From assembly GCA_964551645.1 (NCBI GenBank), contig CAZKDV010000020.1, positions 1 through 29,853 on the forward strand: a DNA stretch of 29,853 nt. The letters run 5' to 3'. Shown piece after piece: positions 1-7,424 of the stretch (the stretch's first letter is position 1; every line of letters starts with the position of its first letter). A program made the position numbers and the translations under genes. The notes under the pieces were generated by a model that did no database searches, was not told the DNA's origin, and saw only the letters and a program-made list of their open reading frames with translations. Source of the DNA: CAZKDV01 sp964551645 (GTDB lineage: Bacteria > Bacteroidota > Bacteroidia > Bacteroidales > DTU049).

Positions 1-60
1 TTCGATTAAACTTTTGTGCTAAAAATCCCCGCCTTCGGCAATACCAGAACCGTTATAAGC
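1..60 (+). repeat. attC-like site A, right half (cut by window edge)
   Basis: This is the right half of an attC-like imperfect palindrome; its left arm lies outside the window. It starts with the spacer block TTCGATTAAAC, continues with GTGCTAAAAATCCCCGCC at 16-33, and ends in the core GTTATAAGC at 52-60. The same spacer and the GTGCTAAAA...CCGCC block recur in sites B and D. The bases from the core GTT onward (52-65) match the reverse complement of 7201-7214 at 13 of 14 positions, which pairs this point with the far end of module 1. Assignment as a recombination site is inference from structure. Confidence 0.6.
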
Positions 61-193
61 AATGGTAACAGGACACACCACATACAAACGGACAGGCGAC
101 AAAGACCGAAACACGTATTGGGCGACACACGACCCGAAACGCAGAGATTTAATTTTTGCCCCACCCGCATTTTTTGTTTTTCTGCCACCGCAC

Positions 194-257
194 AAGTGGC
201 ACATTTGGTTTTGCCCGACACACAAGCCAACGCTTCACAAAACCAAAAGAGCCACTT
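194..257 (+). repeat. Type-2 conserved hairpin, copy 1
   Basis: Two 20-base arms, 194-213 and 238-257, pair with only two mismatches around a 24-base loop. The left arm holds GCACATTTG and the right arm CAAAAGAGC, so both mismatches are A opposite A. The same two A·A mismatches recur in the copies at 7037, 9525 and 17861, although the outer and inner arm bases change in a compensating way. The loop has the shared block CACACAAGCCAACGCT. The copy lies in the leader of module 1, about 50 bases before the first start codon. Region 61-193 shows nothing else clear, and no good promoter was found; TACATTTA at 277-284 is a one-mismatch -7 box. Confidence 0.65.
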
Positions 258-306
258 CTTGTCAACACACTTTTTTTACATTTAAACCAAATAATTCAAA
301 ATAAAT

Positions 307-978
307 ATGACACAATTTGAAGACATCGGTGAAGTAACCGAAAGCAGAACATTCCATCAACTTGGGATTTTAGTCCTTGACGGTAGCGGCTCTATGCAAG
401 CAACAGGGGACGGAAACATTTCTTTGGCTGAAAGTGTAAACAGAGCAGTCAGAGAATTTTTAGGCTATTTCAAAAATAGTTCTATTGCAAACAATTTTTC
501 GTTTGCTGTAATCACTTTTGACAACAACGCAAAGGTGCATACGCCAATTACAGAACTTCCGAAAGTTGACGACTTTGGTGACTACAATCCGATGAATGGA
601 CACGGAGGCGGAACTTTTATTGGCGGAGCATTAGCAGAAGCAGAAAATTTGGCAAGCCAATTTCTTAACAGCCCCGAAGCATCAAGTATTCCCCACGATG
701 TAAGAATAATTATAATGTCTGACGGACTTTGCCAAGCACCCGATGTAACAAAAGAAGTTGCAACGAACTTAAAACAGAATGACAAAATAATGATTTGTAG
801 CTCTTTGTTTACACAAGCAGCAAAAGCAGGTGAAACGGAAACAAGCGAAGCAAAAACAGTTCTTGCAGACATTGCAAGTGCAGCAAATCTTTACAAAACG
901 ACATACAAGGAAACTGACCTTAGACAATTCTTTATTTCTTCTATGTCTGCAAAACGAAAATTTGGGAATGAAGGATGA
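307..978 (+). CDS. TerY-like von Willebrand factor A domain protein
   Basis: A 223-residue single-domain VWA protein. The MIDAS metal site is intact: DGSGSM gives D25, S27 and S29, GGGT gives T103, and MSDG follows late in the domain. The size and bare-domain layout match TerY-type VWA proteins, which are cytosolic partners in tellurite and stress-response modules. There is no signal peptide or membrane segment. It is the first gene of a seven-gene operon and overlaps the phosphatase gene by four bases (ATGA at 975-978), which points to translational coupling. By analogy with TerY-P triads it is probably a substrate or metal-dependent scaffold of the kinase and phosphatase encoded next; the ligand is unknown. 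Confidence 0.85.
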   Translation: MTQFEDIGEVTESRTFHQLGILVLDGSGSMQATGDGNISLAESVNRAVREFLGYFKNSSIANNFSFAVITFDNNAKVHTPITELPKVDDFGDYNPMNGHGGGTFIGGALAEAENLASQFLNSPEASSIPHDVRIIIMSDGLCQAPDVTKEVATNLKQNDKIMICSSLFTQAAKAGETETSEAKTVLADIASAANLYKTTYKETDLRQFFISSMSAKRKFGNEG

Positions 979-1883
979 GCGAACAACTTTATGACAAATC
1001 AGTTATTGTAACAGCGACTACCACACAGAAGTCCGAAAATCAAGATTGCAAAGGCGAGTTTGAATGTGAAAATTTTAATGCAATGTTTGTTGCAGACGGT
1101 TTAGGCACTTTCAAATACGCAAAACAATCTTCTGAAAGAGTTATTGATTTTTTCAAAACACAAGCAAGCGAATTAAACAGTCGTGAGGGGAAAAATCATA
1201 GACCCAATTTTATTGAAGCGTTTAAACAAGCAAAAGAAAAAATCATTGCTTTTGCAAACGAAAACATAAGTGAAGAAGATAAAAACGAGCAAAACTTATT
1301 CGGAACAACGGCAATAACAGTATTTGAAACAGACGAAAAAATAACAGTCGCTTATGTTGGAAACGGTGCTATTTGGCACATTCGTGGGAATTTTAACGAG
1401 TTTCCAAATGCGTATTTATTTCCTTGGAATGCGGTAAACTACTTAAATCCGCATACAGTTCCCGAAGGAGGAAAAGAAGCGTTATATCGCCTAATTTCCA
1501 ATAGTGATGATTTCTCTGAATGTGTTCCAACTGTTTTTGAAATTGTAAAAGATAAATCCGTTGGTGATATTTTTATGATTTGCACAGACGGAATATATTC
1601 CGAAGACCAACTAAAAGCGGGAAAAAATGACAAAGGTGTTTGGGTTCGCTATGAACCAACTATGTTGAAATTTTTTGAATATCTGAAACATTTTTTTAAA
1701 AACAATCAGCTATACAATAAAGAAAGTGTTGAGCAAACACTAAATCTGTATTTGGAAGAATTAAAACCAACATTTGATGATGATGCAACAATAGGTATTT
1801 TGATAACAACAGAAATGTTGAATTATCAAAATAAAATCAATTGGCTACATAAAGATGAAAGTAATATCGGTAATACAATATAA
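975..1883 (+). CDS. PP2C-type serine/threonine phosphatase
   Basis: A 302-residue cytosolic protein with the PP2C landmarks in order: SENQD at 20-24, ADGLG with the metal-binding D41 and G42, a central TAITVF...VAYVGNGAIWHIR strand pair, CTDG with D205, and DDDATIGIL at 268-276. These are the acidic residues that coordinate the two catalytic metal ions. It would remove phosphates placed by the neighbouring kinase. The gene starts inside the VWA stop (ATGA) and its end overlaps the kinase start by 29 bases. VWA, PP2C and kinase in this order make the TerY-P phosphorylation triad described by Aravind and colleagues in ter-associated stress systems. The family is secure; the physiological substrate is not known. 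Confidence 0.88.
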   Translation: MSEQLYDKSVIVTATTTQKSENQDCKGEFECENFNAMFVADGLGTFKYAKQSSERVIDFFKTQASELNSREGKNHRPNFIEAFKQAKEKIIAFANENISEEDKNEQNLFGTTAITVFETDEKITVAYVGNGAIWHIRGNFNEFPNAYLFPWNAVNYLNPHTVPEGGKEALYRLISNSDDFSECVPTVFEIVKDKSVGDIFMICTDGIYSEDQLKAGKNDKGVWVRYEPTMLKFFEYLKHFFKNNQLYNKESVEQTLNLYLEELKPTFDDDATIGILITTEMLNYQNKINWLHKDESNIGNTI

Positions 1884-3387
1884 AACATCAGAGCTAAATC
1901 CTGAATTTAGTTCCGTAAAATCAATTGAGATTGACGATAATCCTTTTGATAGCGGAGCATTTGGCGAAGTTTATTTTTGCAATTCTGTAAATGGAACAAA
2001 CATTTCCCAAAGACAGGTTTTAAAAATTTTCATTGATGACGGTTCGGGAAGTGCTAAAAGAGGTTTTGACACTATTCAAAAATTACAAGAGCAAATCATT
2101 AAACACAATGATTATTTAAAGCAAAAAAATGAAAAGCCGATACAACAAGTAAATGCCTTGGGTGCGTTGCCCCAATTCAGTTACGAGGGTGTTTTAAACG
2201 GCAAAAAAGTTTTAGGATATTCTGCAAATCTTCTTTCAAGTAATGATTGGATGTTGTTCGGGAAAATTTTCAACGAAGAAGATTTAGACAAGAGAAAAAA
2301 ACTAAGAAATAACTTTTACAATTTGCCTGTTGACCACAGGTTAAAAATGGCTTACGATTTAGTTGAAGCATTTTTTCATTTGGAACAAATGAAATTTATT
2401 TATGCCGACCTAAATCCCAAAAACTTTTTTGTAAACGAAAAAGACGGAAAACTTTGCTTGATTGATTACGAGGGTGGAGCAATTAACGACAATCCAGAAA
2501 CCTACGGCAAGCCGGGCGAATGGCTTGCACCCGAAATACAAGAGCAGTTACTTAACAGTAATTCCCCAATCATAAAAGTTGATTTAAACACCGACACTTG
2601 GGCGGTTGCGATTGCTGTTCATTTTATGCTTTTCAATTTTCACCCACTTTTCTTTTTGAAAGTGCGAGGAAAAAAAGAAATGGCAGATTATTTTAAAAAA
2701 CATAAGTGGGCAGAGATTGATAAAAACAATCCGAATTTCAGAACTGAAAATTCGGGAATTTATGATTGGTATATTGATAAACTGAAAACGCAAATCAAAC
2801 CTGCATTATACAAAGCATTTGCGGACACAATAAACAATGGTTACAACAATCGCAGTATGCGGTTGAGTTATAGGCAATGGCTTAATGTGTTGGGTGGCGT
2901 TATGCAACCGCCAACAATCAAAAGTTTTACATCTGACAGAACAGCCGTAATAAATGGAGTTCCTGTTTTATTGAAATGGGAAATTGAAAATGCTCATACT
3001 ATCACTATTGACAATCAAGTTGGCGATGTTACGGGCAAAACAGAAATTAAAGTAATTCCCGATAAAGATGTTGTTTACACAATAAAGGCAATCGGACATT
3101 TTGGGGAAGCACAAGCGGACGTTGATATTAAATTGTTCCCAACGCCTATTTTAGAAAGTTTAAAAGTGCCAATGCCCGATATTACGAGTAGAGTAAGCCT
3201 GAACCCAATACAAATAAGTTCACCCAAAATAGATGTATCAATCAACATAGATTTAATGAGTAGTAAACCCGTTTTTACAGAACCGTCAAACGGATTGAAA
3301 ACACTACGACCACAACATAAGCCAAAAGCAGAATTATTAAACCTTTCAAACATATATGAAAGCATTAGGAGAAAAATATCAAGATAA
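1855..3387 (+). CDS. Serine/threonine protein kinase of TerY-P triad with C-terminal Ig-like domain
   Basis: A 510-residue protein. The N-terminal kinase domain (about 25-340) has a glycine-rich loop GAFGEVY at 34-40, the ATP-anchoring lysine in VLKIF (K57), a catalytic loop YADLNPKN (D185, N190; YAD replaces HRD), a metal-binding D204 in IDYEGG (DYE replaces DFG), and APE at 225-227. The catalytic residues are all present, so it should be active. Residues about 355-435 look like an Ig-like beta-sandwich (LLKWEIENA...YTIKAIG), followed by a low-complexity tail. It has no membrane segment. The start at 1855 overlaps the phosphatase by 29 bases, and its 3' end overlaps the DUF4407 gene by 32. 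It probably phosphorylates the VWA protein or the DUF4407 protein; this is inference. Confidence 0.85.
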   Translation: MKVISVIQYKTSELNPEFSSVKSIEIDDNPFDSGAFGEVYFCNSVNGTNISQRQVLKIFIDDGSGSAKRGFDTIQKLQEQIIKHNDYLKQKNEKPIQQVNALGALPQFSYEGVLNGKKVLGYSANLLSSNDWMLFGKIFNEEDLDKRKKLRNNFYNLPVDHRLKMAYDLVEAFFHLEQMKFIYADLNPKNFFVNEKDGKLCLIDYEGGAINDNPETYGKPGEWLAPEIQEQLLNSNSPIIKVDLNTDTWAVAIAVHFMLFNFHPLFFLKVRGKKEMADYFKKHKWAEIDKNNPNFRTENSGIYDWYIDKLKTQIKPALYKAFADTINNGYNNRSMRLSYRQWLNVLGGVMQPPTIKSFTSDRTAVINGVPVLLKWEIENAHTITIDNQVGDVTGKTEIKVIPDKDVVYTIKAIGHFGEAQADVDIKLFPTPILESLKVPMPDITSRVSLNPIQISSPKIDVSINIDLMSSKPVFTEPSNGLKTLRPQHKPKAELLNLSNIYESIRRKISR

Positions 3388-5164
3388 CGGCAACAACAGA
3401 AAACCAAGTTGGTTGCAAAATTTCTTTATCCTTTGTTCGGGAGCTGATAAAGAAATTATAAACGAGTATTCAACAGAATGGAACAAGTTTGCAGGAATTG
3501 GAGCAACCATATTCTTAACTGCTTGTCTTGCTTTGTTAAGTGGTGGTTATGCTATGCACTTTGTTTTTGAAAATGTTTGGGTTTCTATTTTATTTGGTGT
3601 CTTTTGGGCTATCGTTATTTTCAATTTGGACAGATACATTGTATTGAGTTTAAGGAAAGAAAAAATACCAACAAATACAGACATCAAAAGAGAAGCCGAC
3701 CAAAATAGAAAAACAGAATTAAAATCAGAAAGAAATAGACTGCTTTGGCATCAAGCATTGATGGCTTCACCACGTTTTGTGATTGCGTTGATTATTGCCG
3801 TTACAGTTTCCAAACCGATTGAATTACGCCTTTTTCAAAACAGAATAGACAAAGAACTTGAAAACACCGTAAAAGTTGAAGACGCAAAATTTGATGAAGA
3901 AGAAGCAAAACGGAATGACGACCTAAACAATCAATTAGCTTCAATCAACAAGCAAGAACAAGACGACAAATCTGCTGTATTTTCAAACAACCCAATCTAC
4001 CAAGATGCAAAAACTAAAATTCCAAAATTAGAAACTGACATAAATGGAAAAGAGCAACAAATTACAGCAAACAAAAAAATCATTGATGCAAACAGATACA
4101 AAGAAACACGTTACAAAACATCAAGAAATCCAATAACAAATGAAATTACAACAACCCCTTATACAGTTTGGCTTCCCAACGCAACAGCAGTCGGCAAGAT
4201 GAACGAAAATAAATCATTAGAAAATGACCGTCAAAAACTATTATCGGAATTATCTGAACAAAAACAGAAGCAAAGCAGTATTGAAACTTCTTTGAGTACG
4301 GATGCCAACGCTATTTCCGACAAATATAAATCGGCAAAAGACAATGTTTCACAACAAATAGACAACTTAAACAAAACATACCTTGAAAGAAAGACCGCTT
4401 GGGTAAATGCCAACAAAAAAAGTGCTGATTTGCCAGCAAGATTAGAAGCACTTGGAAATATTTCAAGTTTTGGCAACTCAATTTGGTGGGCAAGTTTTGT
4501 TATTACACTACTTTTCATTGCTTTGGAAACTGCACCTGTTGTTGTAAAATTGCTTACCAAACGTGGACCTTATGATGAAAAATTAGATGCTATTGAATAC
4601 AATGTTTACATCGAAGAGAGCAAAAAAGTTGATGCTCTTAACCGTGAAATAAACGAGTATATGAAACTTGCCAATGATGCAGCAAAATTGAGTGGTTCAT
4701 TACGTTTAGATGCGGAAAAAGACAAATTAGACATTGAACTAAGAAATAACAAAGAATTGCTAAATAAACTTGCTGATTATCAAAAAGAGCTTGCCGAAAT
4801 TTATGCTGATGCTTGGTTTCAAGAAGAAAAGGCAAAAGCCCTGCAACAAGCTAAAGGACTTTATCAACAAGCTAACCAACCCAAACAACACCCAAAATTT
4901 GAAGATACATTTTGGCGACAAAAAGGAGCAGTTGATAAAATCGAATATTATTTCCGCAATGGTTCTCTAACTGACAACGAATTGCTTTATTTTGAAAACG
5001 AGCAACTGAATAAAGGAAAATGGAATTTCAATAATGCCAAAGATGAAATTGCCATTGACTTACTGAACAACAAAGTTGAATATGTAATTGCTGAAATCAA
5101 AGACACAACTTTGAAACTGAAAGATAAAGCAACAAATGACATTTTAGAATTTGAAAAAGTATAA
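3356..5164 (+). CDS. DUF4407 membrane protein with long coiled coil
   Basis: A 602-residue membrane protein. Residues 20-60 (LQNFFILCSGADKEII...EWNKFAGIGATI) carry the DUF4407 N-terminal signature. Hydrophobic segments lie at about 46-71, 74-96, 137-156 and 375-400. Between the third and fourth sits a charged, glutamate/lysine/glutamine-rich region (about 160-360) that should form a long coiled coil outside the membrane. A second charged helical region and a C-terminal domain follow the fourth segment. The function of DUF4407 is not established. Its place directly after a kinase/phosphatase pair suggests it is a membrane sensor or effector controlled by phosphorylation. Stop and next start overlap (TAATG at 5162). 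Confidence 0.8.
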   Translation: MKALGEKYQDNGNNRKPSWLQNFFILCSGADKEIINEYSTEWNKFAGIGATIFLTACLALLSGGYAMHFVFENVWVSILFGVFWAIVIFNLDRYIVLSLRKEKIPTNTDIKREADQNRKTELKSERNRLLWHQALMASPRFVIALIIAVTVSKPIELRLFQNRIDKELENTVKVEDAKFDEEEAKRNDDLNNQLASINKQEQDDKSAVFSNNPIYQDAKTKIPKLETDINGKEQQITANKKIIDANRYKETRYKTSRNPITNEITTTPYTVWLPNATAVGKMNENKSLENDRQKLLSELSEQKQKQSSIETSLSTDANAISDKYKSAKDNVSQQIDNLNKTYLERKTAWVNANKKSADLPARLEALGNISSFGNSIWWASFVITLLFIALETAPVVVKLLTKRGPYDEKLDAIEYNVYIEESKKVDALNREINEYMKLANDAAKLSGSLRLDAEKDKLDIELRNNKELLNKLADYQKELAEIYADAWFQEEKAKALQQAKGLYQQANQPKQHPKFEDTFWRQKGAVDKIEYYFRNGSLTDNELLYFENEQLNKGKWNFNNAKDEIAIDLLNNKVEYVIAEIKDTTLKLKDKATNDILEFEKV

Positions 5165-5346
5165 TGGCTTGGCGGTTTAGAAAATCAAAAAAGTTTGGAA
5201 TGTTTCGGACAACCGTTTCTAAAAAAGGAGTTGGTGGCAGTTTCGGCTTTCTTGGCTTTCGTTTTGGGGTTAGCCCGGACGGGAGAAAGTATTGGAGTTT
5301 TGGTATTCCCGGAACAGGATTTTATTACATCAAATACTATGGATAA
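5164..5346 (+). CDS. DUF4236 domain small protein
   Basis: A 60-residue protein, essentially one DUF4236 domain: an RFRKSKKFG start, SKKGVGGSFGF, and a closing GIPGTGFYY. This glycine-rich beta-type domain of unknown function is usually found at the N terminus of larger membrane or exported proteins. Here it stands alone. The start codon shares a base with the stop of the DUF4407 gene, and its own stop overlaps the start of the next gene (ATGGATAA at 5339-5346). This implies co-translation with the neighbouring membrane proteins. It is small but the motif is clear. Its role is unknown. Confidence 0.75.
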   Translation: MAWRFRKSKKFGMFRTTVSKKGVGGSFGFLGFRFGVSPDGRKYWSFGIPGTGFYYIKYYG

Positions 5347-5626
5347 AGCAATTAAAATAATACTTGCAATTCTGTTTTTCGTTTGCTTGCTTGATATGCC
5401 TTACGGTTATTATCAGCTTGTAAGATTTGCAGGGCTTGTAGGTTTTTCAGTTCTTGCCTACCAAGCCAACCAACAGAACAAGCAAACAGAAATGATAATT
5501 TACATCGGACTTGCTTTGTTGTTTCAGCCGTTTTTCAAGATTGCGTTAGGCAGAGAAATTTGGAATATTTTTGATGTAATTGTTGCAATTGGCTTATTGG
5601 TTTCTGTATTCAAACAGAAAAAATGA
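5339..5626 (+). CDS. DUF6804-like small membrane protein
   Basis: A 95-residue protein with about three hydrophobic helices: IKIILAILFFVCLL near the start, LVRFAGLVGFSVLAY, and paired segments IIYIGLALLFQPFF and IFDVIVAIGLLVSV. The pattern MPYGYYQLVR...PFFKIALGR...IWNIFDV is that of small Bacteroidota membrane proteins grouped as DUF6804. I chose ATG at 5339 rather than an in-frame start at 5195, because the upstream part would be read over the DUF4236 gene in another frame, and the ATGGATAA overlap is typical of this operon. The final codons overlap the next start (ATGA at 5623). The function is unknown. Confidence 0.72.
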   Translation: MDKAIKIILAILFFVCLLDMPYGYYQLVRFAGLVGFSVLAYQANQQNKQTEMIIYIGLALLFQPFFKIALGREIWNIFDVIVAIGLLVSVFKQKK

Positions 5627-6960
5627 GTAACTTTGCAACCGTGTCAGAACATCAAAACATAGAGTACAAACAAAGTTGGCGAGATGAATATCTCAAATGG
5701 ATTTGCGGTTTTGCAAATGCCAACGGTGGCACTATTTTCATTGGTAAAGACGATAATGGAAAAGTTGTTGGAATTGATGATGCAAAAAGATTATTGGAAG
5801 AAATTCCGAACAAAGTGCGTGATGTTTTAGGAATTTTGGTTGATGTGAATTTGCATACCGAAAATAAAAAACAGTTCATAGAAATTATAACCGAACCCTA
5901 TCCAAACGGAGTAAGTTACAAAGGACAATATCATTACCGAAGCGGAAGCACCAAACAAGAATTGAAAGGTGCAGCATTAGACAAATTTATTTTGCAGAAA
6001 AAAGGTAAACGTTGGGACGGTGTGCTTGTTCCGAATGTTTCGGTAAGCGATTTAAAACAAGAAACGTTTGATTTTTTCAAGAAGCGTGGTGTCAGAAGTC
6101 AGCGACTTTCAGAAGAAAGTTTGACCGATACAAACGACCAGATTTTAGACAATTTAGAATTAAAAGAAAAGCAATTCTTGAAACGTGCAGCATTGCTGTT
6201 GTTTCACCCGAAACCCGAAAAATTTGTAACAGGTGCATTTATCAAAATTGGTTTCTTTGAAAACGATGCTGATTTAATTTTTCAAGATGAAGTTCACGGA
6301 AATTTGTTTGAGCAAATTGAAAAAACAATTGACATACTTTTTACGAAATACATCAAAGCAATAATCAGTTACGAAAACAAAATTCATCGTATAGAAACAT
6401 ACGAATATCCAAAAGATGCAATTCGGGAAGCCTTATTAAATGCTATTGCTCATAAAGATTATTCGGGCGGTGTTCCTATTCAAATCAGCGTTTACAAAGA
6501 CAAAATTATGATTTGGAACGAAGGACAACTTCCCGAAGATTGGACGATAGAAACATTGGTTGCAAAACATTCTTCAAAGCCGTACAATCCCGACATTGCA
6601 ATGGCATTTTATCGTAGTGGTTACATTGAATCGTGGGGACGTGGCATTACAAAAATGACAGACTTATGCGTTGAAGCAGGCTTGCCCAAACCGTCTTTCT
6701 ACTATCATTCATCAGGCATTTGGGCTGTGTTTCAAAAAGACATTTTAAACGTTGAATACCTGCAAACACTTGGACTTAATGACAGACAAGTGAAAGCGGT
6801 ACTTTACGCAAAAGAGAAAGGAAAAATCACAAATAAGGAATATCAAGCATTGAATGATATATCAAACAGAACAGCTACAAACGAATTAACAGAATTGGTT
6901 AAAGGCTTTGCCATATTGAAAGTTTCGGGAGCAGGTGCAGGAACTTTTTACCACATATAA
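5623..6960 (+). CDS. AlbA_2/Schlafen-type and GHKL ATPase-like regulator (COG2865 type)
   Basis: A 445-residue protein. The N-terminal AlbA_2 domain (about 1-130) shows E-x-K (IEYKQSW), FANANGGTIFIGKDDNG and HYRSGS. The middle (about 265-375) resembles the GHKL-like half of COG2865 proteins: REALLNAIAHKDYS, IMIWNEGQLP, and RSGYIESWGRGI. The C terminus (about 385-445) is a winged helix (NDRQVKAVLYAKEKGKITNKEY). Such proteins are labelled RecG-like or transcriptional regulators, and AlbA_2 domains occur in many defence operons. It is the last gene of module 1, coupled through ATGA at 5623. It may regulate the operon or act as a nucleic-acid-binding effector; the sequence does not decide. Confidence 0.78.
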   Translation: MSNFATVSEHQNIEYKQSWRDEYLKWICGFANANGGTIFIGKDDNGKVVGIDDAKRLLEEIPNKVRDVLGILVDVNLHTENKKQFIEIITEPYPNGVSYKGQYHYRSGSTKQELKGAALDKFILQKKGKRWDGVLVPNVSVSDLKQETFDFFKKRGVRSQRLSEESLTDTNDQILDNLELKEKQFLKRAALLLFHPKPEKFVTGAFIKIGFFENDADLIFQDEVHGNLFEQIEKTIDILFTKYIKAIISYENKIHRIETYEYPKDAIREALLNAIAHKDYSGGVPIQISVYKDKIMIWNEGQLPEDWTIETLVAKHSSKPYNPDIAMAFYRSGYIESWGRGITKMTDLCVEAGLPKPSFYYHSSGIWAVFQKDILNVEYLQTLGLNDRQVKAVLYAKEKGKITNKEYQALNDISNRTATNELTELVKGFAILKVSGAGAGTFYHI

Positions 6961-6989
6961 ATCACGCAAAAATCACGCAAATCACGCAA
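6961..6989 (+). repeat. Three direct copies of ATCACGCAA
   Basis: The 9-mer ATCACGCAA appears at 6961, 6972 and 6981, immediately after the stop codon of the last gene of module 1. The first two are separated by two bases and the last two are adjacent. Bases 6990-7036, between it and the type-2 hairpin, show nothing recognisable. Confidence 0.7.
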
Positions 6990-7036
6990 TTAGCCAGCAA
7001 CGACTTGACAAATACCAACAGGAAAATCCAACGCTA

Positions 7037-7103
7037 AAAGCAAGCACATTTGCAAACCGCACAAACCGACACACAAACCAAAGTTTGCAAAAGAACTTGC
7101 TTT
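7037..7103 (+). repeat. Type-2 conserved hairpin, copy 2
   Basis: Arms 7037-7056 (AAAGCAAGCACATTTGCAAA) and 7084-7103 pair with three mismatches around a 27-base loop. The conserved GCACATTTG left half and CAAAAGA right half keep the A·A mismatches seen in the other copies. The loop again holds CGACACACAA. The copy lies at the trailing end of module 1, before attC-like site B. It is read in the same orientation as copy 1, so copies 1 and 2 are direct repeats flanking the operon. Confidence 0.65.
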
Positions 7104-7205
7104 GCCGACTCGAAAAAAAAACAAAAAAATCTTTCCCTCGCTTCGCAAAAATTAAATCTGCCGACACACCAATCCCGACAGAGTAACAAGTGAACAAATA
7201 CCACT

Positions 7206-7342
7206 GCTTATAACAAGCGGTTTGAACGCAAGGCGGGTAAAGTGCTTCGATTAAACATTTTCGTAAAGAGAAAAGTATTATCTTCGTATCAACATTTGTC
7301 GGTAAAATCCGCCCTGCGTCAAGCCGCCAAACCGTTATCGGT
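7206..7342 (+). repeat. attC-like site B
   Basis: The inverse core GCTTATAAC (7206-7214) and core GTTATCGGT (7334-7342) bound a site of 137 bases. Arms 7217-7236 and 7309-7327 pair over 19 positions with two mismatches and one bulged A in the left arm, like the extrahelical bases of attC sites. The spacer holds CTTCGATTAAACATTTTCG (7245-7263), shared with sites A and D. Its left core pairs with site A and its right core with site C, the pattern of cassette junctions. GTTATAA does not fit the strict GTTRRRY consensus, which is a caveat. Confidence 0.6.
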
Positions 7343-7400
7343 CATGGCAAATGAGCAGCAATAAACTTGAAAAAATATTTAAGGATATAGTTGAAATGAC

Positions 7401-7408
7401 TATCTTTG
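7401..7408 (+). promoter_or_regulatory. TAnnTTTG -7 box before restriction endonuclease
   Basis: TATCTTTG matches the Bacteroidota -7 consensus exactly and lies 16 bases before the ATG at 7425, giving a very short leader. It lies within module 2, so the module brings its own promoter. No clear -33 TTTG was seen. Confidence 0.6.
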
Positions 7409-7424
7409 CAAAAACAATAAAAAT

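Larger units (their letters stand above)
53..7334 (+). mobile_element. Putative integron-like cassette 1 (TerY-P stress/defence operon)
   Basis: The unit would run from the TT of the core GTTATAAGC at 52-60 to the G of the core at 7334. Its first bases (GTTATAAGC) are the exact reverse complement of GCTTATAAC at 7206-7214, the inverse core of the attC-like site at its own 3' end. That is the relationship expected when a circular cassette with one palindromic site is inserted by cleavage between G and TT. All seven genes face the same way with the attC-like site behind them. At about 7.3 kb it is far larger than a usual one-gene cassette. No integrase is visible, so mobility is inferred. Confidence 0.5.

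Noticed and set aside
16..285. Short overlapping reading frames on both strands before the TerY-like gene
   Set aside because: They run over the attC-like and type-2 repeats, have no recognisable domain, and similar frames appear over each repeat copy.
5195..5338. N-terminal extension of the DUF6804-like protein
   Set aside because: This part would overlap the DUF4236 gene in another frame almost completely; the ATGGATAA junction at 5339 fits the coupling seen at the other genes.
6961..6989. CRISPR-like array
   Set aside because: Only three 9-base copies with two or zero bases between them; no spacers and no cas genes anywhere in the window.
6935..7197. Reading frames on both strands over the repeat region after module 1
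   Set aside because: Composition follows the ATCACGCAA repeats and the type-2 hairpin; no domain or start signal.
7201..7350. Insertion sequence or transposon ends at the module borders
   Set aside because: No transposase gene or remnant is present, there are no target duplications that I could see, and all elements share one orientation.
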